Origin: Stomoxys calcitrans
Taxonomy: Eukaryota; Arthropoda; Insecta; Diptera; Muscidae
DNA: 64,000 bases
Direction of reading: 5' to 3'
Assembly (NCBI RefSeq): GCF_963082655.1
Contig: NC_081552.1
Span: forward strand, 57,702,561-57,766,560
Part shown: piece by piece, positions 45,424 through 55,127 of the stretch
Position numbering within the stretch: position 1 is the first letter of the stretch
Layout: every line of letters begins with the position of its first letter
The notes under the pieces: generated by a model
Seen by the model: the letters and a program-made list of their open reading frames with translations, nothing else
Told to the model about the DNA's origin: nothing
Databases searched by the model: none
Made by a program: the position numbers and the translations under genes

Positions 45424-46139
45424 GGAGCATAAATTCCGTAATTATAAACCTTCGATCAACGTCATTATTTAAAGATTTCGGTGTCTCCGTGAGTCCCTTC
45501 GTATTCTGTGGAATATGGGTTTTTATCAAAAGCCTTAACATGTCCTCCGTTGTCTTTGCTCTCACTCCCATGTCGTCTACTAAAGTGACAGTTTGGACAT
45601 GGGTTTTTGAAAGAAACTTTTTTATTTTGACGGCGTCATTAACGCTATCGACCTGTTCGCAGAAAAGCTTCCAGGAGGCACGTTTGCCGCTCTGCTAATC
45701 CTATTGTATTCCTTAAGCCGTGTGTAATACACATCCCAATAAACTTCCGCGTTTTAACGACGTGCTCTGTTAAATAGTCTGCGGACCTCTTTCCCAATAT
45801 TCCGACTCTCCCCGGTCATCCAGGGTTTTTCTTGGGCTGATTTCCTTTCCCGAAGAGGACAACTATCTTTGAAGGACCCCACCAGCGCAGTCGTAATCTT
45901 GTAGACATTTTCGTCAATGTCTTCTATGCTTGGACAATCTAAATTATCTTGCCCAAGTCTTCTTCTGAGTAGCCTTCCGAATTTTGTCTAGTTGGTTTAC
46001 AACTTATTCCGGAAGCTTATCGGATTCGATGCTGGCCGTGCTAATTTAAACCTAATGTAGCGATGGTCAGAGAAAGAGTGTTCCATGGAGACCCTCCAAT
46101 CCTGAACCTCATCGATTAGATTTTCCGAACATGTCGTCA
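45424..46139 (-). pseudogene. LOA-like linker between endonuclease and RT
   Basis: Best readable part, about 45910-45765: KITTALVGSFKDSCPLRER, PWMTGESRNIGKEVRRLFN, RARR. This resembles the segment before RT in LOA/R1-type ORF2. The rest is interrupted by stops and frameshifts down to LRSFKPFNSPGPDGI. Confidence 0.55.
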
Positions 46140-46267
46140 CATCTTATACCTCCTCCCTAATCCTAATGACAAGGGTACCGGTGTTACCAATATTAAGTGT
46201 TATTAGGTGGTTAGTATTCAAGAACTCTGCCAAGGCTTTGCCCCGCTTATTAGTGTTGGAAGGTGAG

Positions 46268-46403
46268 AGTTCGCATCGCACCTTATTAGTACCTCGTTTC
46301 CTGTCGGTTTTGGTTTCCCCACCAGCTGTTGCAGCAGTTCGCATCGCACCTTATTAGTACCTCGTTTCCTGTCGGTTTTGGTTTCCCCACCAGCTGTTGC
46401 AGC
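46268..46403. repeat. 68-bp tandem duplication in the endonuclease
   Basis: Copies 46268-46335 and 46336-46403, both starting 'agttcgcatcgcaccttatt', identical by eye. 68 is not a multiple of three, so it shifts the frame after CDAN. Confidence 0.9.
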
Positions 46404-46639
46404 TCCGACGTGGGTGGCGGTGTCGGAGAGTCGAAAGGCAGATAAAGTGATGCCAGGTATGCTCCACCGTCTCCCTGTCTCACGACTGTTGCATTCGACG
46501 TTGACAACTTTGGGGAAAATATATAATTCAAATTTTTATGACAAATAACGCAGGTCCTCAGCCGAGTACCAGTGTTAGCATAGAATAATTGGTAGTTGAT
46601 ATGTTTCAGTCCAGAAACTTTGTTCCGGGTCGTCCATGG

Positions 46640-46712
46640 CTCCTGAATTAAGGCAATATGAATCTTGCCCTTGCTCAGTAAGGGCAAGATTCATATTGCC
46701 TTAATTCAGGAG
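46640..46712. repeat. Perfect 33-bp inverted repeat, 7-nt loop
   Basis: Arms 46640-46672 and 46680-46712 are exact reverse complements ('ctcctgaattaaggcaatat' / 'atattgccttaattcaggag'), loop 46673-46679. The left arm is normal endonuclease sequence (KIHIALIQE); the right arm is an inverted extra copy placed upstream of it. Confidence 0.95.
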
Positions 46713-46904
46713 TGTGTAGCAGTCTCGCTCCGGTGGAGGTTTATCTGGATTACCTCAATCATTGGTCTTCCAGTAAATGGGCATCTTGGGAGTAGATGAT
46801 GAACTCATCGTCTGCTCCCAGTTCTTCCGACTGCATTGACTTTCCTGTCACTGCACTGCATGATGTCATCGTTTTAGGGTGTTTGCCTAGTCTAGTCTTC
46901 CGAC

Positions 46905-47440
46905 TTTTTATAAAGTCGGCAATGGTTCCATCGTCGGGTCCACTGCACTGCCTGATATTTTAGTATTGGGATCTTTGCTTATCCTAGTCTTTCCAATATT
47001 GAGAGATGCCGTGACTGTCTCGTTGTCGGCCCCCCGTTTGTTGGGCAGTGTTGAGTCACCAGCCACTGCACGGCCTGATGTCGCAAAATGAAAACTTCTG
47101 CCTATCCTAATCTTCCCAATCTTGAAAAAGACAGCTTTGCTCCCGTAGTGCGCCATGCCTTTAGTCTTAGCCAAATTTGCCACGAAGACTTGATCAATGC
47201 CAACCGCAAAAAGAGTTTCTTCCTCCTTCTCCTCCCTGTGGAAGACCTCCCACTTCTCTTCGACCGAACCGTGGTTTTGCTTGCCAAGAATCCCAACATG
47301 CGTTCCGTCGCAAATTTACTGCCCCATTCCTTGATGAAGACCGTAGCCTTAGTGAACTTGGGGATATCCATCTTTCTCACCAGGTCGAGCTTTGCGCCCT
47401 CCCAGGGAACGTGAATACGTGTGACGAGCTGTTACGGTAT
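46905..47440 (-). pseudogene. LOA-like ORF1 (gag-like) region, frameshifted
   Basis: Two overlapping frames. One has MRKMDIPKFTKATVFIKEWG and a basic run SSTGRRRRKKLFL; the other has SKAVFFKIGKIRIGRSFHF. The position directly upstream of the endonuclease and the high Lys/Arg content fit a LINE ORF1. No zinc knuckle is readable here. Assignment rests mainly on position. Confidence 0.4.
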
Positions 47441-47483
47441 CAATACATTCCGCCGACGCAAAACGCAGCGTAAAGATGTCCCT

Positions 47484-48092
47484 CTAAACTCGCAACTTAT
47501 TATTTGTATCACGCAAGTAACTTCTTATTATTCTCATCAAACAATCCGGGATATTAAAGTCCTCTTTGGGCGCTTGGAGGACGTCAGACCACCTAAGGCA
47601 ATTGAATGCGTTCTTAACAACCAGTGTGGCTAAGTTGACAATCGGCCTAAAGTAGTGGTTCCTTTGCCTAGCCGCCTCTACCACATCTCGATTGTGAACA
47701 TGCCTGCCCGGAAGCCTTGTTGTCGCATTGAGACTCCACCTCCCTCGATGATAGTGTCCCGGAGCCGTGGCTTTATAAGTCGCTCCAAAAGCTTGCCGCC
47801 CGTATCCAGTATACATAGTGGTCTGTATGAGGATGGGAATATTGGATCGCCTTTGCCCTTGCTTATGAACACCAGCTTTTGTCTCTTCCATACCTCCGGG
47901 AAAACACTAATAAACACCGGTTAAACATTTTCAGACACCTGTTAAAAATTTTCAGTTTTCAGCTATATGTCTGATGACCTCGGCAGGTATTTCATCAGGA
48001 CCAGAGGCTTTTCTGTTCTGAAGGCTGGGGGCTGCATTCCTTAGCTCCTCTATCGTAAACGGGTTTTTGTTGTCAGTGGGCCCTTCATAATC
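47484..48092 (-). pseudogene. R1-like reverse transcriptase, first half, frameshifted
   Basis: Contains PDEIPAEVIRHIAEN (about 47990), VWKRQKLVFISKGKGDP, SSYRPLCILDTGGKLLERLI and, after a frameshift, NAFNCLRWSDVL and MRIIRSYLRDT. The first catalytic Asp block (normally LDV-NAFN) reads LVVKNAFN, so that Asp is lost. It stops at the insertion of the LOA-like element. Confidence 0.7.
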
Positions 48093-48545
48093 TTAATTTG
48101 GAAGGAGTGTGTGTGGACAATATTGTTCTCCCGTCCACCACCGTAGTTGGGCTTCCTTTGCCGAGATTTTCATCACAATTTTGTATCGGAGGCCCCAAGG
48201 TTTTCGGTTTATATATTCTGTTAATTTCACCCACTTTTCTCTCTTGCTCCTTTCTATTACGGTAGCGATTAACTTGTTTGCCTCCTTGTATAGAGCGTGT
48301 TCTGTCTCAGCCGTGCTTCTGCGGCGAGCTCTCGTATATCTACGTCTTAGTTTAATGCAGTTGCTTCGTCGCTTAGCTATAGCATCAATCCACCCGTGTA
48401 CTGCGGTTATATTTCCCCTCGGCCTTTTGAGTCCTGGCATGGATTTTTGAATCACTTGTCCCACTGTCGTCGGAACGTCTAGATAAATCAACTCTGGCCA
48501 ATGGGTTTGCTGGTCAATTTTTGCTAGGAACCTAGATGTGTCGAG
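48093..48545 (-). pseudogene. R1-like ORF2, linker between endonuclease and RT
   Basis: 133 open codons containing NCIKLRRRYTRARR, YKEANKLIATVIERSKREKW and PWGLRYKIVMK. This basic segment followed by PWG-Y-IV is characteristic of the region before the RT in R1-clade proteins. Nothing of the endonuclease remains upstream of about 48545. Confidence 0.65.
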
Positions 48546-48700
48546 TAGTTACTGGAACCTTTAGTCTGTTCTAGCCAGTTTGACACGAGTTTGGTATGTA
48601 GAATAAATTTATGCCCTTCAACTAAATTTATTTTGGATACATTTTTAACAGAATCCATGGTAGTGGGTTCCCAAGATTCGGCCCGACTGAACTTCTCTTT
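48546..48700 (+). mobile_element. B2 3' end fragment
   Basis: 'gagtttggtatgtagaataa' and 'atggtagtgggttcccaaga' then a degraded hairpin 'ttcggcccgactgaact'. Same module as 7330-7470 and 18650-18815. Confidence 0.6.
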
Positions 48701-48767
48701 CTTTTTAAATAAAATAAAATAATTATTTCAGAAAAAATAATAACTTTATTATTATGAGGTTTAATTT

Positions 48768-48914
48768 TTATACACAACATTGTGTCATTCCGTTTGCAAC
48801 AAATCGAAATATCCATTTCCGTCCCTTTAAAGTATGCATATTCTTGATAGTTGTGAAACTCTAAGACGATCTACCCATGTCCGTTTGTCTGTTGAAATCA
48901 CACTACAGACTTTA
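48768..48914 (+). mobile_element. Family A 5' end, cut by another insertion
   Basis: 'ttatacacaacattgtgtca', 'aaatatccatttccgtccc', 'cactacagactttaac'. It is broken exactly where the A copy at 32561 is broken by a nested B. Confidence 0.6.
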
Positions 48915-49032
48915 ACAAGTAAAACGTGTTAAGTTCGGCCGCGCCGAACTTTGGATGCCTACCACCATAAATATATTATTCATCTTACTACATTGTAACT
49001 CCACTCCCATATCCATAGTTATCTTATATATA
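48915..49032 (-). mobile_element. Family A hairpin-end fragment
   Basis: 'aagtaaaacgtgttaagttc', hairpin 'gttcggccgcgccgaac', 'ctttggatgcctaccaccat', then about 70 bp without family signature before the next A copy. Confidence 0.6.
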
Positions 49033-49955
49033 ACAAGTAAAAAGGCGTTAAGTTTCGCCGGGCCGAACTTTGGATACCCACCACCTCGGATATATATGTG
49101 AACCACCTTTCCTCAAAATCCGGTGCAAAATTCATACCTTATGCCCCATAGCAGCCATATCAATACATGTTCCGATTTGGACCAGATACTAATAAGTAAA
49201 AATTATTGCTCAATTGTATATAACAAAATATTGGTCTTTTTAGTAGTTCTGCACTATATACGACACGGATGTCGAAAAGCATAACTTAAGTCAGTGTGTC
49301 AAATTTCAGTGCAATCGGATTAAAAATGCGCCTTTTATGGGGCCAAGACTTTAAATCGAGAAATCGGTTTTTATGGCAGGTGTATGCAAATCTTGATCGA
49401 TTTGGACCAAATTGCATAAATATGTGGAGGGGCTTAACTTAACTCTTTGTCCCAAATTTCAGCAACATCGGACAATAAATGCGCTTTTTATGGCCCTAAA
49501 ACCTAAAACCGAAAGATCGGTCTATATGGCAGCTATATCCAAATCTATACCGATCTGGGCCAAATTAACGAAGGATATCGAAGGGCCTAACACAACTCAC
49601 CGTCCCAAATTTCAGCAAAATCGGGTAATAAATGTAGCTTTTATGGGCCTAAGACCCTAAATCGGAGGATCGGTCTATATGGCAGCTATATCCAAATCTG
49701 AACCGATCCGAGCCATATTGACGAATATCAAAACATGGACCGATATGGCTCATTTACAATACCAACCGACCTACACTAATAAGAAGTATTTGTGCAAAAT
49801 TTCAAGCGGCTAGCTTTACTCCTTCGGATGTAAGCGTGCTTTCGATAGACAGACGGACGGACATGGCTAGATCGACATAAAATGTCACGACGATCAAGAA
49901 TATATATACTTTATGGGGTCTCAGACGAATATTTCGAGTAGTCACAAACTCGAAT
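49033..49955 (-). mobile_element. A/B chimeric DINE-like element
   Basis: The hairpin end and first units are family A ('taacaagtaaaaaggcgtta', 'cccaccacctcggatatata', units to about 49725). After 'gagccatattgacgaatatc' it becomes family B ('aaaacatggaccgatatgg', 'aagcggctagctttactcct', 'ctcagacgaatatttcgag'). The switch lies in the unit region shared by both families. The final 'ggtggagggtataaa' is missing. Confidence 0.7.
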
Positions 49956-50567
49956 CACTTTAAGATTTTACTGTTAGTTTTCTATGAATTTACACTGTCC
50001 TCTCAAAGAAGTTATGCTAACCATTTGACCCACTCTATGATCATACAATTGTGGTATCTATGCTCCCCCTAGTATATAAATGTGCGTTATAACTATTAAA
50101 CTCGCCCAGCAGAAAGTGGTTAAGTAATCGTCCAACATATTGAGAGCAAATAATTCAAGCATATGTTAATTGATTGACGCACAACCCTGATCAGAATACG
50201 AAAATAAAAAGAAAAGAGACATAAGATGTGGCCGTCTTAAAAAGATCACAGCTTCAGCGGTGTCATAATACAGTATGATTGTTTTTTCTTAATTTACGCA
50301 CAAAACAAGGACAGGGCATGAATTATTGGCTGTTGTTGCGGCTTGAGCCCGCAGGATTGGTTGTAATCACAGTGGATATATATTTTACAAAGACATAAAG
50401 CAATGGACATTATCACTTTCGAATTTACGGTTTTTAGAATAAAGAGACGGATATTTTTTTATGAAAGTGCGAAATAGTTGGGCATAAAATGATCTGCCTA
50501 TTGGCAATTTGGTTTGCTGGGCTACCCTCACTCTACATGACCTCAATGCGATCATCCTATGAGATTA
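49956..50567. other. Unassigned segment
   Basis: No repeat family and no credible frame. A 'tatataaatg' motif at about 50075 could be promoter-like or chance. No poly-purine tract, primer site or terminal repeats were found that would make it an LTR. Confidence 0.35.
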
Positions 50568-51482
50568 CCATGTGCAAGATAAGGACCGTACAACCGGTTC
50601 AGAGAACATGTTGTCTTGGCATAGGCACTGGATACTATTCTAGATATCCGACCCATTGACATACAGATTAAGTGTGAGGCAGCCACTGCGGCTATGAGAC
50701 TTAAGGCGATAGGAGAATGGATTGAGGATAGGAGCAATGGAGGCCTGGAAGCTAGGGAAGAGGTTTCCAATTGGATACCTGAGATGAACCTTGAAGTCGA
50801 GTGCGAGGCACTGCTGCCATCGGTACAGTCTTGGATTGATAGTAGGACGACGAAAATTCTGTGAGGGGATCCAGATCGTGAGAAGACGAGGCTATTACTG
50901 AAACGAAACAAGAAGGAGGTCAGTATAGCTATTGGTATTATAACGGGACACATAGGACTACGAGCTCACTTATGTAAAATCGGTGCGGCAAGTGATAGCA
51001 TGTGTAGGGCATGCGGGGAAGATGATGAGACGTTGGAGCATTGTGCTATTACTGAATGGAAGCAAGAAGGAGGTCAGTATAGCTATTGGGAGGTCAGTAT
51101 AGCTATTGGTATTATAACGGGACACATAGAACTACGAGCTCACTTATGTAAAATCGGTGCGGCAAGTGATAGCATGTGTAGAGAATGCGGGGAAGATGAT
51201 GAGACGTTGGAGCATTTTCTTTGTCATTGCCCGGCTTTCGCGTCTAACAGATACCGGCACTTAGGTGGAGACACAATACCAGACATGAACCAATTTAGGG
51301 GAGGGTATTGAAATCAATTAAGGATTTTGTAAGTAGCACGGAATTCCTAACTTAAAAGTTTTATTTTAGAGGTTACATTTTAGTTTTTAGAGCCCACAAC
51401 AAGCCTATTAATGGCTTATGTGTATGTCCATAGCGGCATGGGGCGGATTAATATTTGCACCCTCTTTTCAACCTAACCTACC
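50568..51482 (+). mobile_element. LOA-like LINE, 5'-truncated copy with RNase H deleted
   Basis: Homologous to 44515 down to 43301 but on the plus strand. 'gataaggaccgtacaaccgg' starts the match. Up to 'gtcttggattgatag' (50857) it follows the RT-to-RNase H connection, then jumps to 'taggacgacgaaaattctg', which in the other copy lies about 450 bp further on. The RNase H coding part is therefore missing. The 3' UTR ends 'cctcttttcaacctaaccta'. Confidence 0.75.
51000..51311 (+). pseudogene. LOA-like CCHC tail, duplicated in frame
   Basis: 103 open codons with two Cys/His clusters: MCRACGEDDETLEHCAI and, 58 codons later, SMCRECGEDDETLEHFLCHC. The duplication period is 174 bp, and a small extra repeat of 'ggaggtcagtatagctattg' sits at the join (51070-51109). 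The second cluster is complete and followed by PAFASNRYRHLGG. Confidence 0.75.
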
Positions 51483-51789
51483 AATTTTGGCATTATTTTT
51501 CATATTTTTATAGAAATCTCCCGAAATAAACTGTATTACAACTCTTCCTACTCAGCAGCTCCATCCTCAACTTTCTGTGGTATGAATTAAAACATTATGT
51601 TTTTGTTTATGATCAAGAAAATTGAAAGGAAAAATGAAAAAAAGGAATAGAAAACTACAAAAATAAAATTAATTTAAATTAAATAATTAATTTATAATAA
51701 CAGCTAATTTTTAATCCTATATAAGCTGAACAGATATTTATAATTATTGCAGCAAAACTAAGAACTTTACCATTAAAAGGTTAAATTTT
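51483..51789. other. Unassigned AT-rich segment
   Basis: Nothing recognised. Confidence 0.35.
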
Positions 51790-52325
51790 TTTTCTAATGC
51801 AAATAATTATTGGATTCTTTGCCTGCCAAGTTTTGCAAATGGGATTTCACTACTAGTGTTTATGCCAGTCATATTTTCCTTAAACAAACTGGTTTTAAGA
51901 AAAATCAAGCGTCTGACGTATTTATTCGACTTTTTATATTTTTCTTTTAATATTTTTTACATTAAAGGTTTTTCCAACGCAAAGCTCCACACATGGTACG
52001 TTCAATTGTGTTATTAGAGTTTCATGGTCTTTATTGTAAGTATGTAGTTTATATACTCACTCGCACTGTTCCCTTTAAGTTAAAATCAGAACCATGGGAA
52101 TAGACTTCCCCTCGGGATATTCTTGTGGTTCCACTTTGGCCTGATAGGTGGAGTTTGTGCCGTCCAAGTATTGTTGTTCGTGTAAAATATCCTACGATTT
52201 CTCGTCAAATCTACTGTCACGACAATATCCTATTTGAAAATCGATAATTCATTAAAATTTCTTTATTTTCCATTCGACATTAATTCTGGCTTCATTCTAA
52301 CCCGAGGATTTATATATTTGACGCT
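51790..52325 (-). repeat. Left arm of a 0.5-kb inverted duplication
   Basis: Reverse complement of 54555-55110 with moderate divergence. Shared phrases read on minus: 'aatgaattatcgattttca', 'agtagatttgac', 'aacaacaatacttgg', 'cccatggttctgatttt', 'ttaaagggaacagtgcgagtg', 'gctttgcgttggaaaaacc'. Neither arm matches the named families. Confidence 0.7.
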
Positions 52326-52329
52326 TATA

Positions 52330-52860
52330 ATGTGCAATTTTAAAAATTGCTAAAAGGGAAAAACTTCTATGATTCTTCTAAAAAAATTACCCTTGAACCT
52401 AGCAATTGGCCGTCCTGTTTCACTATCGTCACTTGAAGATATTACTGTTAATGGTTTAATTCTTTTTAGCCAATAAACGGTTGATTTAAGAAACCTCCAG
52501 CTTGATTTAAGTATTCCGACCCAATGCTTCTTTTTAGCCAATAAACGGTTGATTTAAGTAAACTCCAGCTTGATTTAAGTACACCTCAGCTCAATTTAAG
52601 TACGTTCTAGATTGTTTCTATCATCATACATACTTGAAAATAATCTGACCAGACTTGAATCAAACCGTTTAGTACTTGATTTTATCCCATATAAATTTGA
52701 ATTCTATCTCATTTACACTTGATTTGACTCTCTGTAGGACTTCATTCAAGCTTATATAGGCTTGATTCAAATATCATTAGTACTTGATTTATTCCTCCTA
52801 AACCTCAAAGTAAAAATGCAATAAACCATAATTTGTAATATTAGATTTATTTAAAAGTAA
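52330..52860. repeat. Cluster of 'cttgatttaagta'-like motifs with a 68-bp tandem duplication
   Basis: The decamer ttgatttaag or close variants (cttgatttaagta, caatttaagtac, tacttgattt, cttgattcaa) occurs about ten times between 52480 and 52800. A 68-bp near-duplicate starts 'ctttttagccaataaacgg' at 52462 and 52530. No reading frame. It could be an old tandem array or a cluster of protein-binding sites. Confidence 0.5.
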
Positions 52861-52924
52861 TTAGAAATACAAGTACAATTTATTAATATACATTTTTGAT
52901 CCGAACATAAATTGAGAAAAAACA

Positions 52925-54245
52925 AGATATGGTCCGGTTCGGACCACAATTAAATTATATGTTGGAGACCTGTGTAAAATTTCAGCCAATTCGTATAAGA
53001 ATTGCGCCCATTGGGGCTCACGAAGTAAAATAGAAAGAACTATCTGTATCGGGCTATAGACCGATTCAGACCATAATAAACACATTTGTTGATGGTCATG
53101 AGAGGATCCATCGTACAAAATTTCAGGCATATCGGATAATAATTGCGACCTCTAGGGGTCAAGAAGTCAAGATCCCAGATCGGTTTATATGGCTGCTATA
53201 TCAGGTTATGAACCGATTTGAACCTTATTTGACACAGTTGTTAAAAGTAAAAATAAAATACGTCATACAAAATTTCAGCCAAATCGGATAGGAATTGCGC
53301 CCTCCAGAAGCTCAAGAAATCAAATCCCCAGATCTGTTTATATGACAGCTATATCAGGTTATGAACCGATTTGAACCATACTTAGCATAGTTGTTGGATA
53401 TCATAACGAAATACTTCGTGCAAAAATTGATTCAAATCGGATAGGAATTGTGCCCTCTAGAGGGTCAAGAAGTCAAGACCCAAGATCGGTTCATATGGTA
53501 GCTATATCAGGTTATAGACCGATTTGAACCACAATTGGCACAGTTGTTGGGTATCATAACAAAACATGTCGTGCGAAATTCCATTCCAATCGGATAAAAA
53601 TTGCGCCCTCTCGAGGGTCAAGAAGTCAAGACCCAAGATCGGTTTATATGGTAGCTATATCAGGTTATAAGCCGATTTGAACCATACTTGGCACTGTTGT
53701 TGGATATAATAACAAAACACGTCGTGCAAAATTTCATTCCAATCGGATAAGAATTGCGCACTCTAGAGGCTCAAGAAGTCAAGAGCCAAGATGGGTTTAT
53801 ATGGCAGCTATATCAGGTTATAGACCGATTTGAACCATACTTGGCGCAGTTGTTGGATATAATAACAAAACACGTCGTGCAAAATTTCATTCCAATCGGA
53901 TAAGAATTGCGCACGCTAGAGGCTCAAGAAGTCAAGACCCAAGATCGGTTCAAATGGCAGCTATATCAAAACATGGACCGATATGGCCCATTTACAATAC
54001 CAACGGACCTACACTAATAAGAAGTATTTGTGCAAAATTTCAAGCGGCTAGCTTTACTCCTTCGGAAGTCAGCGTGCTTTCGACAGACAGACGGACGGAC
54101 GGACGGACATGGCTAGATCGACATAAAATGTCGCGACGATCAAGAATATATATACTTTATGGGGTCTCAGACGAATATTTCGAGTAGTTTCAAACAGAAT
54201 GACGAAATTAGTATACCCCCCATCTTATGGTGGAGGGTATAAAAA
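52925..54245 (-). mobile_element. DINE-like element, family B, hairpin end missing
   Basis: Starts inside the 3' region ('agatatggtccggttcggac'), then units ('ggtttatatggcagctatat'), a ggac tract at about 54088-54112, and the 5' terminus 'catcttatggtggagggtat'. It lies between the arms of the inverted duplication. Confidence 0.75.
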
Positions 54246-54554
54246 TTAGAAAATAAATAAAATTAAGTTGAAGAGCATAATTTTTCTCAACATACCAAAA
54301 ATTTCCTAGACCATGCTTAAAGCTTCTAGGAACCGCACAAGGGTAATTGAGAGAACAGTTTATATGGGAGCTATATAAGGTTATTACCGATTTGGACTGT
54401 ATACCCTCCACGTGGCTCGCATTTGTCAAGTTCTTTGGCCGATATCTCTCAACGAGTATAGGCAAAAAAAGAATAATGGATAAGATTTGTTATGCTCGTT
54501 GAGCTATACCAAAAAATTGGAAATTTTAAAAGTGGCTATAATAATCGTCAAACA
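54246..54554. other. Junction segment with B-like scraps
   Basis: 54351-54480 contains rearranged B phrases ('gtttatatgggagctatata', 'tataccctccacgtggctcg', 'gcatttgtcaagttctttgg'). The rest is unassigned. Confidence 0.4.
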
Positions 54555-55110
54555 TTTAAAAACTCGCGTAAGAATGAAGCCACAATTAATGTTGAATTGA
54601 ATTATTACTATCAGAAGTTAGTCTAAGACGGAAAATAATGCAATTTTAATGAATTATCGATTTTCATATGGTATATTACGGTGCCAGTAGATTTGACAAG
54701 AAATATTAGGATATTTTGGACGACTTACATGTGGCTCTAGTTTTCTACGGACAACAATACTTGAACGGAACAAGCTCCACCTTTCAGGCAATAGCGGAAC
54801 CACAAAAATATCCCGAGAGTAAGTCTTTTCCCATGGTTCTGATTTCCCTTAAAGGGAACAGTGCGAGTGAGTGGATATACAACACACTTACCATAAAGAA
54901 TATTAAACCTTTATAACACAACTGAATGTATCATTTGTGGAACTTTGCGTTGGAAAAACCATTACTATAAAAAAAAATATTAAAAGAACAATATAAAAAA
55001 GGCAAATAAATACGTAAGACACTGATTTTTCTCAAAACCAATCTGATTAAGGAAAATGTATCTGGGATAGCCTCAAATTTGAAAAATTGATGACTAGTAG
55101 TGAACTCCCT
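54555..55110 (+). repeat. Right arm of the 0.5-kb inverted duplication
   Basis: See 51790-52325. This arm contains an open frame at 54716-54916 (66 codons, with GQQYLNGTSSTFQAIAEP and EWIYNT). In the other arm the same frame is broken by a 1-bp shift and a stop. Differences between the arms often change the amino acid, so there is no sign of purifying selection on a protein. Confidence 0.7.
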
Positions 55111-55127
55111 TTGCTTTATATTCTTCA

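Larger units (their letters stand above)
46140..46760 (-). pseudogene. LOA-like APE-type endonuclease, disrupted
   Basis: IEVIQINLHRSETAT (about 46757-46715) is the first strand with its Asn. After a palindromic interruption comes KGKIHIALIQEPWTTR with the catalytic Glu in QEPW, then the DAN block (CDAN), duplicated by a 68-bp tandem repeat, and SNTNKRGKALAEFLNTN, IREEV. The palindrome and the out-of-frame duplication both break the reading frame. Confidence 0.7.
43301..47505 (-). mobile_element. LOA-like LINE with RNase H domain, nearly complete, inserted in R1-like LINE
   Basis: About 4.2 kb flanked by a 15-bp target duplication (43286-43300 and 47506-47520, 12 of 15 identical). The order on the minus strand is ORF1-like basic region, APE-type endonuclease, linker, RT, RNase H, CCHC tail, and a 3' UTR ending 'cctcttttcaacctaac'. 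The RT style (RERMAQGTPQAGILSPLL) plus RNase H points to the LOA clade or a relative. Many frameshifts and the damaged RNase H make it inactive. Confidence 0.75.
41640..48545 (-). mobile_element. R1-like LINE remnant, 5'-truncated, split by nested insertions
   Basis: Minus-strand pieces in order: EN-RT linker (48545-48093), RT first half (48092-47484), RT second half (43285-43110), thumb and C-terminal part (43109-42540), C-terminal tail and 3' UTR (42066-41640). The gaps hold a LOA-like LINE (43301-47505) and a mariner remnant (42069-42535). The phrases SYLRDT at 47506-47520 and YFRDT at 43286-43300 show where the RT was interrupted. Reading frames are broken in several places. Confidence 0.7.

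Noticed and set aside
49956..50567. Solo LTR suggested by a 'tatataaatg' motif
   Set aside because: No tg...ca ends, target duplication, primer-binding site or polypurine tract could be located.
51000..51311. Host zinc-finger protein
   Set aside because: The Cys/His clusters match the tail of the LOA-like LINE at 43439-43789 and sit in a LINE copy.
54716..54916. 66-codon frame as a conserved gene
   Set aside because: The inverted copy at 51790-52325 has a 1-bp shift and a stop in the same frame, and differences are mostly amino-acid changing.
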